DNA of 37,361 nucleotides from Aquificota bacterium (GTDB lineage Bacteria > Aquificota > Aquificia > Aquificales > Aquificaceae), in NCBI GenBank assembly GCA_030950545.1, contig JAUZRJ010000147.1, forward strand, positions 1-37,361, written 5' to 3'. Position 1 is the stretch's first letter. Each line of letters opens with the position of its first letter. The translations under genes and the position numbers were made by a program. The notes beneath the pieces were generated by a model. It saw nothing but the letters and a program-made list of their open reading frames with translations. It ran no database searches and was not told the DNA's origin. This document shows positions 19,490-28,475 of this stretch, one piece after another.

Positions 19490-20225
19490 CCCACTCCTCA
19501 AAGGAAAGCCCCTTCTTTATGCTCTCGAGGATCTCCCTCTCCAGGTCGGTCAGATCCTCGGGAACGAGGTCGGGCCTCTTTTTCAGGGTGTTCTCTATCC
19601 TGTGCCACATCTTCCAGAGTTCTACCAGCCTGTGGTTTCCTGAGAGCAGAATATCAGGGACCTTCATGCCCCTGAACTCCCTCGGTCTCGTGTAGACCGG
19701 ATACCCGAGCCACCTGCCCCTGAAGGAGTCCTCTTCTAAGCTTCTGGCTTCGCTCAGGACTCCCGGAATGAGCCTCGCAACGCCTTCTATAACCGCGAGG
19801 GCGACTATCTCGCCTCCGGAAAGGACGAAGTCGCCAAGAGAGACCTCGAGGTCCGCAAGGCTTTTTACCCTTTCATCAACACCCTCGTATCTACCGCAGA
19901 TGATCATGATGTTCCCTTTTTCCTTCAGGGACTCAAGGAGGGTCTGGTCTATCCTCTTTCCCCAGGGTTCGGTGACTATAACATAAGGTTTCCCGAACCT
20001 ATCTACAACGTGGTCGTAGGCTTTAAATACGGGCTCCGGCTTTATAACCATACCCGGAACACCGCCGTATGCCTCGTCGTCCACCTGACCCTTTTCCGCG
20101 AACTCCCTGAGGTCCAGGGGAAGGACCGAGACCTTCCCTTTTTTTACCGCCTGCTTCACAATACCGTACTCGCAGTAGCAGGAGATCACCTTCGGAAAGA
20201 TGGTGGCTATGAAGAACCTTACCAT
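19464..20225 (-). CDS. trmD: tRNA (guanine-N1)-methyltransferase
   Basis: 253 aa. VDDEAYGGVPGMVIKPEP, ICGRYEGVDERV, SLGDFVLSGGE. Confidence 0.96.
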   Translation of the reverse strand: MVRFFIATIFPKVISCYCEYGIVKQAVKKGKVSVLPLDLREFAEKGQVDDEAYGGVPGMVIKPEPVFKAYDHVVDRFGKPYVIVTEPWGKRIDQTLLESLKEKGNIMIICGRYEGVDERVKSLADLEVSLGDFVLSGGEIVALAVIEGVARLIPGVLSEARSLEEDSFRGRWLGYPVYTRPREFRGMKVPDILLSGNHRLVELWKMWHRIENTLKKRPDLVPEDLTDLEREILESIKKGLSFEEWVRSRRGTS

Positions 20226-21094
20226 CAGACGTTCAGGAACTCCCTCACCAGCTCCTCCGCCCTCTTCTGAGAGAACCTGTAGTAGGTCTCTATGGTGGTC
20301 TTCACGTTGGCGTGGCCCGCAAACTCTTTAACAACCTCAACGGGAAAACCGCTGTTGACGAGGTTCGTTATATATGTGTGCCTGAAGCTGTGCACGCTGA
20401 AAGGTATACCGAGCCTCTTTGAGAGCCTGTCGGTGTAAACCTGGAGTACGCCCCTCTTTACGGAGAAGTTCTCCTCAAAGTTCTCTATCCACCTGATCAT
20501 GCACTCGGTAACCCTGTAGGTCTCCTCCTTTGTGGGTCCGAGAACCGGCGCTATCCTGCCCCTGTTTCTCTTTGTCATGTGCGGGTCCAGTCTCACCCAG
20601 AGGATACCGCTCTTGTCAAGGTAGAAGTTCTCCTTCCTCAGCTTCTCAAACTCCCCCAGCCTTATACCGCTGTAGAGAAAAAGGGAGTAAATCTTCTCGT
20701 ACCTCTTGCCCTTAACAGCCTCCAGTATCCTCTTCACCTCCTCCCTGGTCAGGGCCTTCGGGTACGTAGGTCTCTTCTTGGAGTTCAGGTCCTCCCTTAT
20801 CTCCTCTATCGCCTTCTCTATCCCCGCGAACCTGTCCCTGTCTATGAACTCCCTCCTCAGGAGAAACCTGTACAGGTGCTTGAGAGCTGACAGGTTGGCG
20901 AGCAGTGAGGAGGGTCCGAGGGTGGACGTATCTACGAACCTGAATATCTGGGATGGAGAGAGGTTCAGCAGGTCTTCCTCAGAGGAAAGACCGAGGGTCT
21001 TCATAAAACTCTTTACGTGCCTTATGTAAAACTCCGTCGTCCTCTGGCTCTTAGTTCTTTCCAGGTTGTTTCTCCAGAGCCTGAGGATCTCCAT
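20225..21094 (-). CDS. Tyrosine recombinase, Xer-like
   Basis: 289 aa. Catalytic YSGIRLGE, HSFRHTYIT, GHANVKTTIETYYRF; N-terminal SAM-like core-binding domain. Confidence 0.92.
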   Translation of the reverse strand: MEILRLWRNNLERTKSQRTTEFYIRHVKSFMKTLGLSSEEDLLNLSPSQIFRFVDTSTLGPSSLLANLSALKHLYRFLLRREFIDRDRFAGIEKAIEEIREDLNSKKRPTYPKALTREEVKRILEAVKGKRYEKIYSLFLYSGIRLGEFEKLRKENFYLDKSGILWVRLDPHMTKRNRGRIAPVLGPTKEETYRVTECMIRWIENFEENFSVKRGVLQVYTDRLSKRLGIPFSVHSFRHTYITNLVNSGFPVEVVKEFAGHANVKTTIETYYRFSQKRAEELVREFLNV

Positions 21095-21111
21095 GTCCCA
21101 ATAATAATTAT

Positions 21112-21540
21112 ATGAAGGTAGTAGCCTTTATCGGCCACCACAACTCTGGGAAGACGAGCCTGCTTGAACAGGTTGCAAGACGCCTCAAAGAGAAAGGTTA
21201 CAGGGTCGGCTACATAAAGCACGACCCTAAGGGGCACGGTGTGACCGACAGGGAAGGGTCCGACACCGACAGGATATTCAGGATCTTAGACAGGGTCATA
21301 CTCCTTTCGCCAGACCGCCTGACCCTGTGGGACAGGAGGGAGGAGGACCTCTTCCGTGTGATCGAGGAGTTCTTTTCCGGCTACGATATAGTCCTCCTCG
21401 AGGGCTTTAAGGGTGTGGGCGGACTGCCCAAGGTGGCCTTAGGTGATGTGGAAGCTGACAACGTGATCATGAGGGTGAGCAGGGAAACTGGCCCTGAGCC
21501 TGTTGTAGAATTAATAGAAAGACTGGAGGGACGACAGTGA
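21112..21540 (+). CDS. mobB: MobB-like molybdopterin-guanine dinucleotide biosynthesis GTP-binding protein
   Basis: 142 aa. FIGHHNSGKTSLLEQV, GYIKHDPKGH, LLEGFKGVGGLPKV. Confidence 0.88.
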   Translation: MKVVAFIGHHNSGKTSLLEQVARRLKEKGYRVGYIKHDPKGHGVTDREGSDTDRIFRILDRVILLSPDRLTLWDRREEDLFRVIEEFFSGYDIVLLEGFKGVGGLPKVALGDVEADNVIMRVSRETGPEPVVELIERLEGRQ

Positions 21541-22112
21541 GTGCGGAGTGCTTTGAACACAGAGAACTCTGCCCCTTCTGCCACAGGCTGGCTCTGAAGG
21601 TCTGCGAGTACACGGAACCTTACCCGAGGGTGGAGGCGACCTGTGAGTGCTGTGGCTACAGGTCCTATGACGTTCCGATGAAACTGGACAGGGAGGCCTT
21701 CTTCAGGATACTGGATAAACTTTCCAGAAAGGAGATAGGTGATGTATGCATAGACGACAGGTGCGGATCGGATGACATCATAAAGCTCCTGCAGGAAGGG
21801 AGGTATGTGGAGTTCAGGTGTCTGGAGTGCGGTTCCGAGTGGAACAGCGACGAGGTGGCAAGGGCGATAAAGAGGATAAAGGAAGTCCAGAGCCACATCA
21901 AAAACGGGAACAGCCTGACGGATATACTGAGGGCGGGTGAGGGGGAGTGTCCCCTGTGTGGCTGGGACATAGGACACCTTCACGAAGGTTACATAGTGGA
22001 GATAACCTGTCCCGTGTGCGGATACCACAACGAGTTCAGGGAAGAGTTTCCCGAAAAAGAACCTCCGCCAGAGGTCCTTGAGAGGTTTGAAAAACCCGAG
22101 GAAGCGGGATGA
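21537..22112 (+). CDS. Multi-zinc-ribbon protein of unknown function
   Basis: 191 aa with Cys pairs CPFC/CECC, CxxC-like RCGS/CLEC, CPLC/CPVC; overlaps mobB and the next gene. Confidence 0.75.
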   Translation: MSAECFEHRELCPFCHRLALKVCEYTEPYPRVEATCECCGYRSYDVPMKLDREAFFRILDKLSRKEIGDVCIDDRCGSDDIIKLLQEGRYVEFRCLECGSEWNSDEVARAIKRIKEVQSHIKNGNSLTDILRAGEGECPLCGWDIGHLHEGYIVEITCPVCGYHNEFREEFPEKEPPPEVLERFEKPEEAG

Positions 22113-22600
22113 AAACACCCTTCCAGGAGGTGAAGAGGTTCATCCTGTGGAAGGACAGATTTCTGGAGGACCTCAACCGTATAGAGGAGGCGGATCTAAG
22201 CTCGATAAAAGAGGAGGTAAAGGGTCTCATCGGTGATGAACCAGAGGAAAGGCTCCTGAGGGCCATCAGGGCTATGTACGTCGGGGGTATGGAGAGGAGG
22301 GTGGAGGACCCTGATATAAGGAGGTGGACGAACTGGGGGGCAGTCAAGACCTATGAGACCTTCAACGGCTTTCCGAACCTATCCGACACGGAGCTCTACT
22401 TTGTGTTCTACAGCATAGGTAAGATCTTCGTTCCCCTCCTTTTGCACGAAAGGGGTGTGAAGTCGGAGCCCTTCAGGAAGCTATCCAAAGAAGAGCAGGA
22501 GGAGGCGGTTTTGGACGAGCTTGACACCATATGGGAAACCCAGCTCACGCTGATCCTTCAGGCCCTTCAGCTCCTCGATCTCAGGTCTATGAGGAAGTGA
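22109..22600 (+). CDS. Hypothetical protein
   Basis: 163 aa; ATGA overlap with the zinc-ribbon gene. Confidence 0.7.
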   Translation: MKTPFQEVKRFILWKDRFLEDLNRIEEADLSSIKEEVKGLIGDEPEERLLRAIRAMYVGGMERRVEDPDIRRWTNWGAVKTYETFNGFPNLSDTELYFVFYSIGKIFVPLLLHERGVKSEPFRKLSKEEQEEAVLDELDTIWETQLTLILQALQLLDLRSMRK

Positions 22601-24348
22601 GCCCCTTTCTTTGAAGGAACCGCCCTTATGGACCAGCCGTGGTCCTCCATTATCCTCTTCACGATGGCCATGCCTATGCCCATACCCTTCGGGTTCTTTG
22701 AGTAGTGAGGGAGGAACACGGAGTCCAGGTCCTCCTCGGGAAGGCCCTTCCCGTTGTCCCTGTAGCGGATCTCATCACCTGTAAACTCAACCTCCACCTC
22801 GGTAGCACCCCACTCGAGGCTGTTGTTTATCAGGTTGTAGAAGGCCTCCTTTAACAGGGAAGGATCAGCGATGATCTTACCGTCCCCTTTCAGGTTTATC
22901 CTGATACCCGCGGATGAGTAGACCTGCTTCAGATCCCCGATCAGGTCAGACATCCTGAACCTCTGGGGTCTCGGCTTCCTGTCCGCGGATAGGTGCCTGA
23001 ACTGGTTTATCAGGTTGTTTATCCTGTCTATCTCCTTCAGGACCACACCGGTTATCTCTTTGAGCCTCTGAGGGTCAACCCTTCCCGTATCCGTAAGCCT
23101 AACGAGTCTTTCCAGGTTCAGTCTTATCGGTGTGAGGGGGTTCTTTATCTCGTGGGCTATCCGCTTGACCGCCTCCTGCCAGGTCCTGAACCTCTCCGCC
23201 AGAAGAAGAGGTCCGACGTCCTCGAATATGTAAACCTTTCCGCCCGTTACCTCTATCTCCTCCACCTTGAGGTTTGGCTTTCTCACCGCCTCCTTCAGGA
23301 CCTTCTCCTTGTCCGTTTCCTCGCCGAACATGGACCTGAAGGTCCTGTTGGTTCTCACACTCTCATGACCTACGTAGAGAACGCCGACAGGAAGCGTGTC
23401 CAGGAGCCTCTCCAGTAGGTCCCTCTCCCTGATCAGCTGGTCGTAGATCTTCTTCAGGTTTTCCTTCATACTGGAAAAGGCCTTAAACAGGTCCTCTATC
23501 TCATCTCCTGTTCTCCTGATCTCCACGGGGACGTCCAGGTCGCCCTCCGCTATACGGAGTGCTTTCTCCGACAGGCTCTCTATGGGTTCGCTTATGTGTC
23601 TGGCTATCAGCATACCCAGCCACACGGTGGCAAGGAGCGTTATCAGGGAGAGAAAGACTACGAGGAACACGTATATGCCCGTGATTATGTCCCTCGTCTT
23701 GACGAAGGCCCTCACATCCAGAGCCAGCTTTCCGAAGCTGGATATGTTCTGGATAAGGGATGTGTCTTTTGAGAGTACAACGCGGTAATGTCTGTTCCCT
23801 GCTGTTATGCACAGGGTGTAGGAAAACTCACCCTCAGAGACCTCGAACCTGCACTCGGGCACTTCGACTACGCTCTTTACCTCTTTTATCCTGTTCACCT
23901 CCTCAACGAGGCCCCTCTCCAAGAGGGCTGTCAGTATGTGCCTGTAGCGGTCCACCCTGGAGAGCTCCATGGAAAAGAGGTCCCTGTAAACCCTGACAGC
24001 TGAGTTTGAAAGTTCGTGGGTCTTGGAGCTCAGGTACTCTTTCGTTGAGTGGAGTATGACGACCATGGAAACCAGGTTGAGTATCAGGATAGGTATGAAC
24101 AGGTAAAGGAACAGTATCGTGGCGAGTTTTCTTCTGAGTATGTTCCTCTTCTTCCCCAGGTAGACCTTTATAAGCTTCCTGAGTATGACCGCGGAGACCA
24201 CTATGAGGGCTATGAGGTCTATGTTTATAGCGAGAAGAAGCAGGTAGTAGTTGGCGTAGGGCAGGTTTTTAAGGTTCTGAAAGAAGGCAAGGTTTATGAG
24301 CAGGAAGGCGGTCAGTATAAGAAAGCCAAGAAGAGGACGCCTCCACAC
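22567..24348 (-). CDS. NtrY-like membrane sensor histidine kinase
   Basis: 593 aa. N-terminal TMs, HAMP (ISEPIESLSEKALRIAEGDLDVPV), HisKA RIAHEIKNPLTPIRLNLERL, HATPase NNSLEWG, DNGKGLPEE, GMGIGMAIVKRIMEDHGW. Confidence 0.92.
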   Translation of the reverse strand: MWRRPLLGFLILTAFLLINLAFFQNLKNLPYANYYLLLLAINIDLIALIVVSAVILRKLIKVYLGKKRNILRRKLATILFLYLFIPILILNLVSMVVILHSTKEYLSSKTHELSNSAVRVYRDLFSMELSRVDRYRHILTALLERGLVEEVNRIKEVKSVVEVPECRFEVSEGEFSYTLCITAGNRHYRVVLSKDTSLIQNISSFGKLALDVRAFVKTRDIITGIYVFLVVFLSLITLLATVWLGMLIARHISEPIESLSEKALRIAEGDLDVPVEIRRTGDEIEDLFKAFSSMKENLKKIYDQLIRERDLLERLLDTLPVGVLYVGHESVRTNRTFRSMFGEETDKEKVLKEAVRKPNLKVEEIEVTGGKVYIFEDVGPLLLAERFRTWQEAVKRIAHEIKNPLTPIRLNLERLVRLTDTGRVDPQRLKEITGVVLKEIDRINNLINQFRHLSADRKPRPQRFRMSDLIGDLKQVYSSAGIRINLKGDGKIIADPSLLKEAFYNLINNSLEWGATEVEVEFTGDEIRYRDNGKGLPEEDLDSVFLPHYSKNPKGMGIGMAIVKRIMEDHGWSIRAVPSKKGAHFLIDLRSRS

Positions 24349-24349
24349 T

Positions 24350-25009
24350 TCAGCTCTCTTTTATCCTGTGGTGCTTTATCATCTCACCTTCCGCCCAGTA
24401 GATGGCCATCTCCGCTATGTTCTCCGAGTGGTCCGCTATCCTCTCAAAGTGCCTCGCAACGAAGGAGAGGTGTATAACCCTCTTTATGTTCCTCGGGTCC
24501 TCCATCACGTACGTTATGAGCTCCCTCTCCAGCTGATGGTAGAGCTCGTCTATCATGTCGTCCTTCTCTATTATCTTCTTGGCGAGCATGGTATCCCTCT
24601 GGAGAAAGCTTATGACGCTGTCGTTAACCATCTCCTTAACCATCTGGGCCATCAGGGTGAGGTTAACGTAGGGCTTTAAAGGCGGTTCCTGGGCTAAGAA
24701 TATGGACCTCTCCGCTATGTTCTCCGCTTCGTCCCCCATCCTCTCTAGGTCGGAGACTATCTTGTACATACCCATAACGAGCCTCAGGTCCGAGGCTTCG
24801 GGCTGGTAAAGGGCGACTATCCTTACGCACCTCTTCTCTATCTCAACCTCGAGGGAGTCTATCTCGTCGTCTCCCTTTATTATCTCCTCCGCAAGCTCCA
24901 CGTCCTGTTCGTTCAGGGATCTTATCGCCTTGTCTATCGCCTCCTGGACGAGCTTTGCCATCTTTACAACCAGCTCCTTTGTCTCTTCCAGCTCCTCGAG
25001 GAACTTCAT
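24350..25009 (-). CDS. phoU: PhoU-family phosphate regulator
   Basis: 219 aa. Two PhoU repeats (MGDEAENIAERSI, ERIADHSENIAEMAIYWAEGEMIKH). Confidence 0.95.
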   Translation of the reverse strand: MKFLEELEETKELVVKMAKLVQEAIDKAIRSLNEQDVELAEEIIKGDDEIDSLEVEIEKRCVRIVALYQPEASDLRLVMGMYKIVSDLERMGDEAENIAERSIFLAQEPPLKPYVNLTLMAQMVKEMVNDSVISFLQRDTMLAKKIIEKDDMIDELYHQLERELITYVMEDPRNIKRVIHLSFVARHFERIADHSENIAEMAIYWAEGEMIKHHRIKES

Positions 25010-25019
25010 GGCTTTAAAT

Positions 25020-25679
25020 TTAACCTCCTGTCAGCTCCCTGTAAATCTCAAAACCGCTACTTGTCCCTATCCTGTCCGCCCCCGCCTCTATCATGGAGAG
25101 GGCAGTTCTCAGGTCCCTTATACCTCCAGAGGCCTTTACCTTTATCCTGTCTCCTGACCTTTCCTTCAGGAGCTTTACATCATCCGGGGTGGCTTCCGCG
25201 GGACCGAAGCCTGTTGAGGTCTTCACAAAATCCGCACCGCCCTCGATACATATGTCCACCGCTCTCAGCTTCTCCTCTCTGGTTAGATAGCAGGTTTCTA
25301 TGATCACCTTAAGGATAGCTCCCGTCTCCCTCTTGACCGCCTTTATCTCCTCCTCGACGTATCGGAAGTTTCCGGATTTGAAGGCGGATATGTTCATCAC
25401 CATATCTATCTCCTCCGCGCCGTCCAGAACTGCCTTCACAGCTTCCCTGACCTTGATCTCCTTCGGACTGAGACCGTGCGGGAAACCCACCACCGAACAG
25501 ACCTTAGTCCCGTTGAAAGCGTTCTCCCTGGCTGTCCTGACGTGGAAGGGCTGAACGCACACAGCGTAAAATCCGGCCTCCGACGACCTCCTGACGAACT
25601 CAAGAACCTCCCTCACAGTTGCGTTCGGTCTCAGCAGGGAGTTGTCTATGAGCTTGACTATATCCATAACATCTATCAT
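25020..25679 (-). CDS. deoC: Deoxyribose-phosphate aldolase
   Basis: 219 aa. IDNSLLRP, VCVQPFHV, CSVVGFPHG, FVKTSTGFGP, VKASGGIRDLRTA, RIGTSSG. Confidence 0.96.
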   Translation of the reverse strand: MIDVMDIVKLIDNSLLRPNATVREVLEFVRRSSEAGFYAVCVQPFHVRTARENAFNGTKVCSVVGFPHGLSPKEIKVREAVKAVLDGAEEIDMVMNISAFKSGNFRYVEEEIKAVKRETGAILKVIIETCYLTREEKLRAVDICIEGGADFVKTSTGFGPAEATPDDVKLLKERSGDRIKVKASGGIRDLRTALSMIEAGADRIGTSSGFEIYRELTGG

Positions 25680-25701
25680 AACCGGGAACTCAAGCAGGAT
25701 T

Positions 25702-25732
25702 AAAGACTTAAGGCGGTGAATCAGAAGTCTTT
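25702..25732. repeat. Inverted repeat AAAGACTT-N15-AAGTCTTT in the deoC/orf106 intergenic region
   Basis: Perfect 8-bp arms at 25702-25709 and 25725-25732. Confidence 0.6.
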
Positions 25733-25741
25733 GATAGATCG

Positions 25742-25756
25742 TTTTTTTTTTTTTTT
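25742..25756. repeat. T15 homopolymer tract in divergent intergenic region
   Basis: 15 consecutive T on the + strand. Confidence 0.95.
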
Positions 25757-25785
25757 GTAAAACCGAAGCGGGAGTTATATTTCAG

Positions 25786-26106
25786 GTGATGGATAGGGAC
25801 CTTGGCTCACTCCTGTCACGTCTGGAGAGGGTCAAGGCTATCCACTCTCTTCTTGTCCACACCTTGCTCAGCGGGTCAAGGGATGTTTACGTTGATGAGT
25901 GCGATCTTGATGACATACTCGCTGATCTGCTGAAGCTGGAGGCTGTCAGCATGGAAACAGCGGACCTGATCCTTTCGATCCACAGAGACTTTCACGAGTG
26001 TATAGCGGGATCCGACAACCCTGACCCGAAAAGGGTCCAGGTCCTGTATCTCAGATTGAACGAGCTCATAGACAGCCTTAAAAACTCCTTAGAGGATATA
26101 AATTAG
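25786..26106 (+). CDS. Small hypothetical protein
   Basis: 106 aa helical protein (MMDRDLGSLLSRLERVKAIHSLLVHTLL...); GTG 25786 or ATG 25789 start; 5 nt before def. Confidence 0.7.
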   Translation: MMDRDLGSLLSRLERVKAIHSLLVHTLLSGSRDVYVDECDLDDILADLLKLEAVSMETADLILSIHRDFHECIAGSDNPDPKRVQVLYLRLNELIDSLKNSLEDIN

Positions 26107-26111
26107 TTTTT

Positions 26112-26630
26112 ATGGTCAGAGAGATAGTGACCTACCCCGCGGAGGTGCTGACCACACCCACCCAGACTGTTGACGTTGTGGACAGGGAGATCAGGGATCT
26201 CATAAATGACATGTTCGAGACGATGTACAGCGCGGAAGGTGTGGGTCTTGCAGCCAACCAGATAGGTGTTCCCCTTAAGGTTATGGTCATCGACACCACT
26301 CCGAAAGAGGACGCCCCGGATCTCAAGGTCGTCCTCATAAACCCCGAGATAGTCTCCGCGGAGGGGAAGGTGAAGTACAGGGAAGGATGCCTCTCCTTTC
26401 CAGGGCTTACGGTTGAGGTGGAGAGGGCTGAGAAGGTCCTGGTGAGGGCTCTGAACGAACACGGTGAGCAGGTTGATCTTGAGCTTGAAGGATTTCCCGC
26501 CATAGTCTTCCAGCACGAACTCGACCACCTTAACGGTATAACCTTTATAGACAGGCTGAAGGGGTGGAGAAGGAGGATGGCCCTCGAGAAATACAGAAAG
26601 CTCATCAGGGAGGCGAAGAGACAGCCATGA
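26112..26630 (+). CDS. def: Peptide deformylase
   Basis: 172 aa. GVGLAANQIG, EGCLSFPG, QHELDHLNG. Confidence 0.97.
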   Translation: MVREIVTYPAEVLTTPTQTVDVVDREIRDLINDMFETMYSAEGVGLAANQIGVPLKVMVIDTTPKEDAPDLKVVLINPEIVSAEGKVKYREGCLSFPGLTVEVERAEKVLVRALNEHGEQVDLELEGFPAIVFQHELDHLNGITFIDRLKGWRRRMALEKYRKLIREAKRQP

Positions 26631-27574
26631 AGGTGGAGACGAGGCCCTTTTACTCTCTGAAAGACTACTTCCTTGAGAGGTACGGAAGGAGGGTCCAGAA
26701 GGTCACCGTAGCCCTTCCCTTCACCTGCCCGAACAGGGACGGCACAAAGGCTGTCGGAGGTTGCACCTTCTGTTACGACGGGTCCAAGCCCACCCTGATC
26801 GATCCGAGGGTCCCTCTCAGGGACCAGATAAGGGAGGGGATGGAGAGGGCGAGAAGGAAGTACGGTGAGGACATATACTTTTTCGTATACTACCAGTCCT
26901 ACACGAACACGTACGCGGACCTTGAAACCCTGAAGAGGGTTTACGACACAGCCCTTGAGTTTGAGGGTGTGGTGGGCATAGACGTGGGTGCCAGACCCGA
27001 CTGTGCTCCGGAAGAGGTTCTTGACCTTCTGGCCTCCTATGCGGAGAGAGGTCTTGAAGTCTGGGTGGAATACGGCCTCCAGTCCGCCAACTTCGAGACC
27101 CTGAAGAGGATAAACAGAGCTCACGGGGTTTCGGACTTCGTGGACGCGGTCCTGAGGACCAAGAGGAGACCCCTCAAGGTCTGTGCCCATGTGATACTCG
27201 GGCTTCCCGGGGAGACGGAGGAGGACTTCCTGGAGACCGCGAAGCTGATAGCCTCCCTACCCGTTGACGGTGTCAAGATCCACCCCCTTCACGTGATAAG
27301 GGGAACCGCTATGGCGGAGCAGTTCAGAAGGGGTGAGTTTGGCCTTCTGACATTTGAGGAGTACGTGAGGGCCTGTGCGGACTTTATAGAGATAATACCC
27401 GAAAACGTTGTGGTTCACAGGGTAACGGGTGAAGTGGACGAGAGCCTGCTCATAGCTCCCGATTACTGCTCGCCCAGGATGAAGAACAGGGTCCTTACCG
27501 CGGTCGAGAGGGAGCTGAGAAAGAGGGGAACCCGTCAGGGGTCAAACAGGAGGGCCCTCAACAGAGGTCTGTGA
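26627..27574 (+). CDS. Radical SAM protein, YhcC/TIGR01212-like
   Basis: MKVETRPFYSLKDYFLERYGRRVQKVTVALPFTCPNRDGTKAVGGCTFCYDG; start 26627 (ATGA overlap with def) preferred over 26564. Confidence 0.9.
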   Translation: MKVETRPFYSLKDYFLERYGRRVQKVTVALPFTCPNRDGTKAVGGCTFCYDGSKPTLIDPRVPLRDQIREGMERARRKYGEDIYFFVYYQSYTNTYADLETLKRVYDTALEFEGVVGIDVGARPDCAPEEVLDLLASYAERGLEVWVEYGLQSANFETLKRINRAHGVSDFVDAVLRTKRRPLKVCAHVILGLPGETEEDFLETAKLIASLPVDGVKIHPLHVIRGTAMAEQFRRGEFGLLTFEEYVRACADFIEIIPENVVVHRVTGEVDESLLIAPDYCSPRMKNRVLTAVERELRKRGTRQGSNRRALNRGL

Positions 27575-27575
27575 T

Positions 27576-28475
27576 ATGAACCCTTCCATCGACAAGGCGA
27601 AGGTCCTTCAGGAGGCCCTGCCCTACATAAGGGAGTTCCACGGAAAGGTCTTCGTCGTAAAGATAGGCGGTTCTGTGATGATCGAGGAAAACCTCAGGGA
27701 GGCCTTCGCCAAGGACGTGGTCCTTCTAAGATACGTCGGGATAAACGTCGTGGTGGTCCACGGGGGTGGGCCTCAGATAAGCAGGGTGCTCGAGAGGTTC
27801 GGGATAAGGCCCAGGTTCCTGGCGGGTGTGAGGAAGACCGACGAGGAGACCATGCAGGTGGTCGAGATGGTCCTTTCGGGAGACATAAACAAGGATATAG
27901 TGGCTCTCATAAACAGGTTCAGCGGTGAGAACATATACGCGGTCGGGCTTTCTGGAAGGGACGGCAGGCTTCTGAAGGCGAGGAAGATAGATAAGAAGGT
28001 CTACTTCTCAAAGATAGGTTTGCCTCCGCCGGGGGAGGATGTCGGGCTCGTGGGTGAGGTTGAGGAGGTGAACACGGACCTTATAGTCTCACTGCTTGAA
28101 GGAGGCTACATACCCGTGATAGCGCCCGTGGGTGTGGGTGAAGAGGGTGAGGCTTACAACATAAACGCGGACTTCGTCGCATCCTCAATAGCTTCATCCC
28201 TGAAGGCGGAAAAGCTCATCTTTCTTACGGACACAGAAGGTGTGAAGGACCTTCGGGGAAGGCTGATACCTACCCTTACAGAGGAAAAAGCGAGAGAGCT
28301 GATAAAGGAAGGTGTCATAAGGGAGGGAATGGTGCCCAAGGTGGTGGCGGGCCTGGAGGCCCTCGAAGGCGGTGTCAGAAAGGTTCACATAGTGGACGGC
28401 AGGATCCCCCACTCGGTTCTGGTAGAGGTCTTCACCGAAGAGGGGATCGGGACCGAGATCCTTCAGCGGACCTGA
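27576..28475 (+). CDS. argB: Acetylglutamate kinase
   Basis: 299 aa. VVKIGGSVM, VVVHGGGPQISRVLERFG, FLAGVRKTDEETMQVVEMVLSGDINKDIV. Confidence 0.96.
   Translation: MNPSIDKAKVLQEALPYIREFHGKVFVVKIGGSVMIEENLREAFAKDVVLLRYVGINVVVVHGGGPQISRVLERFGIRPRFLAGVRKTDEETMQVVEMVLSGDINKDIVALINRFSGENIYAVGLSGRDGRLLKARKIDKKVYFSKIGLPPPGEDVGLVGEVEEVNTDLIVSLLEGGYIPVIAPVGVGEEGEAYNINADFVASSIASSLKAEKLIFLTDTEGVKDLRGRLIPTLTEEKARELIKEGVIREGMVPKVVAGLEALEGGVRKVHIVDGRIPHSVLVEVFTEEGIGTEILQRT

Noticed and set aside
20225-21094. Integrase marking a mobile element
   Set aside because: Overlaps trmD and sits among core genes without attachment-site repeats or cargo; a housekeeping Xer is simpler.
25742-25756. T15 tract as an intrinsic terminator
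   Set aside because: No + strand gene ends upstream, the inverted repeat is AT-rich and 9 nt away, and the region is divergent.
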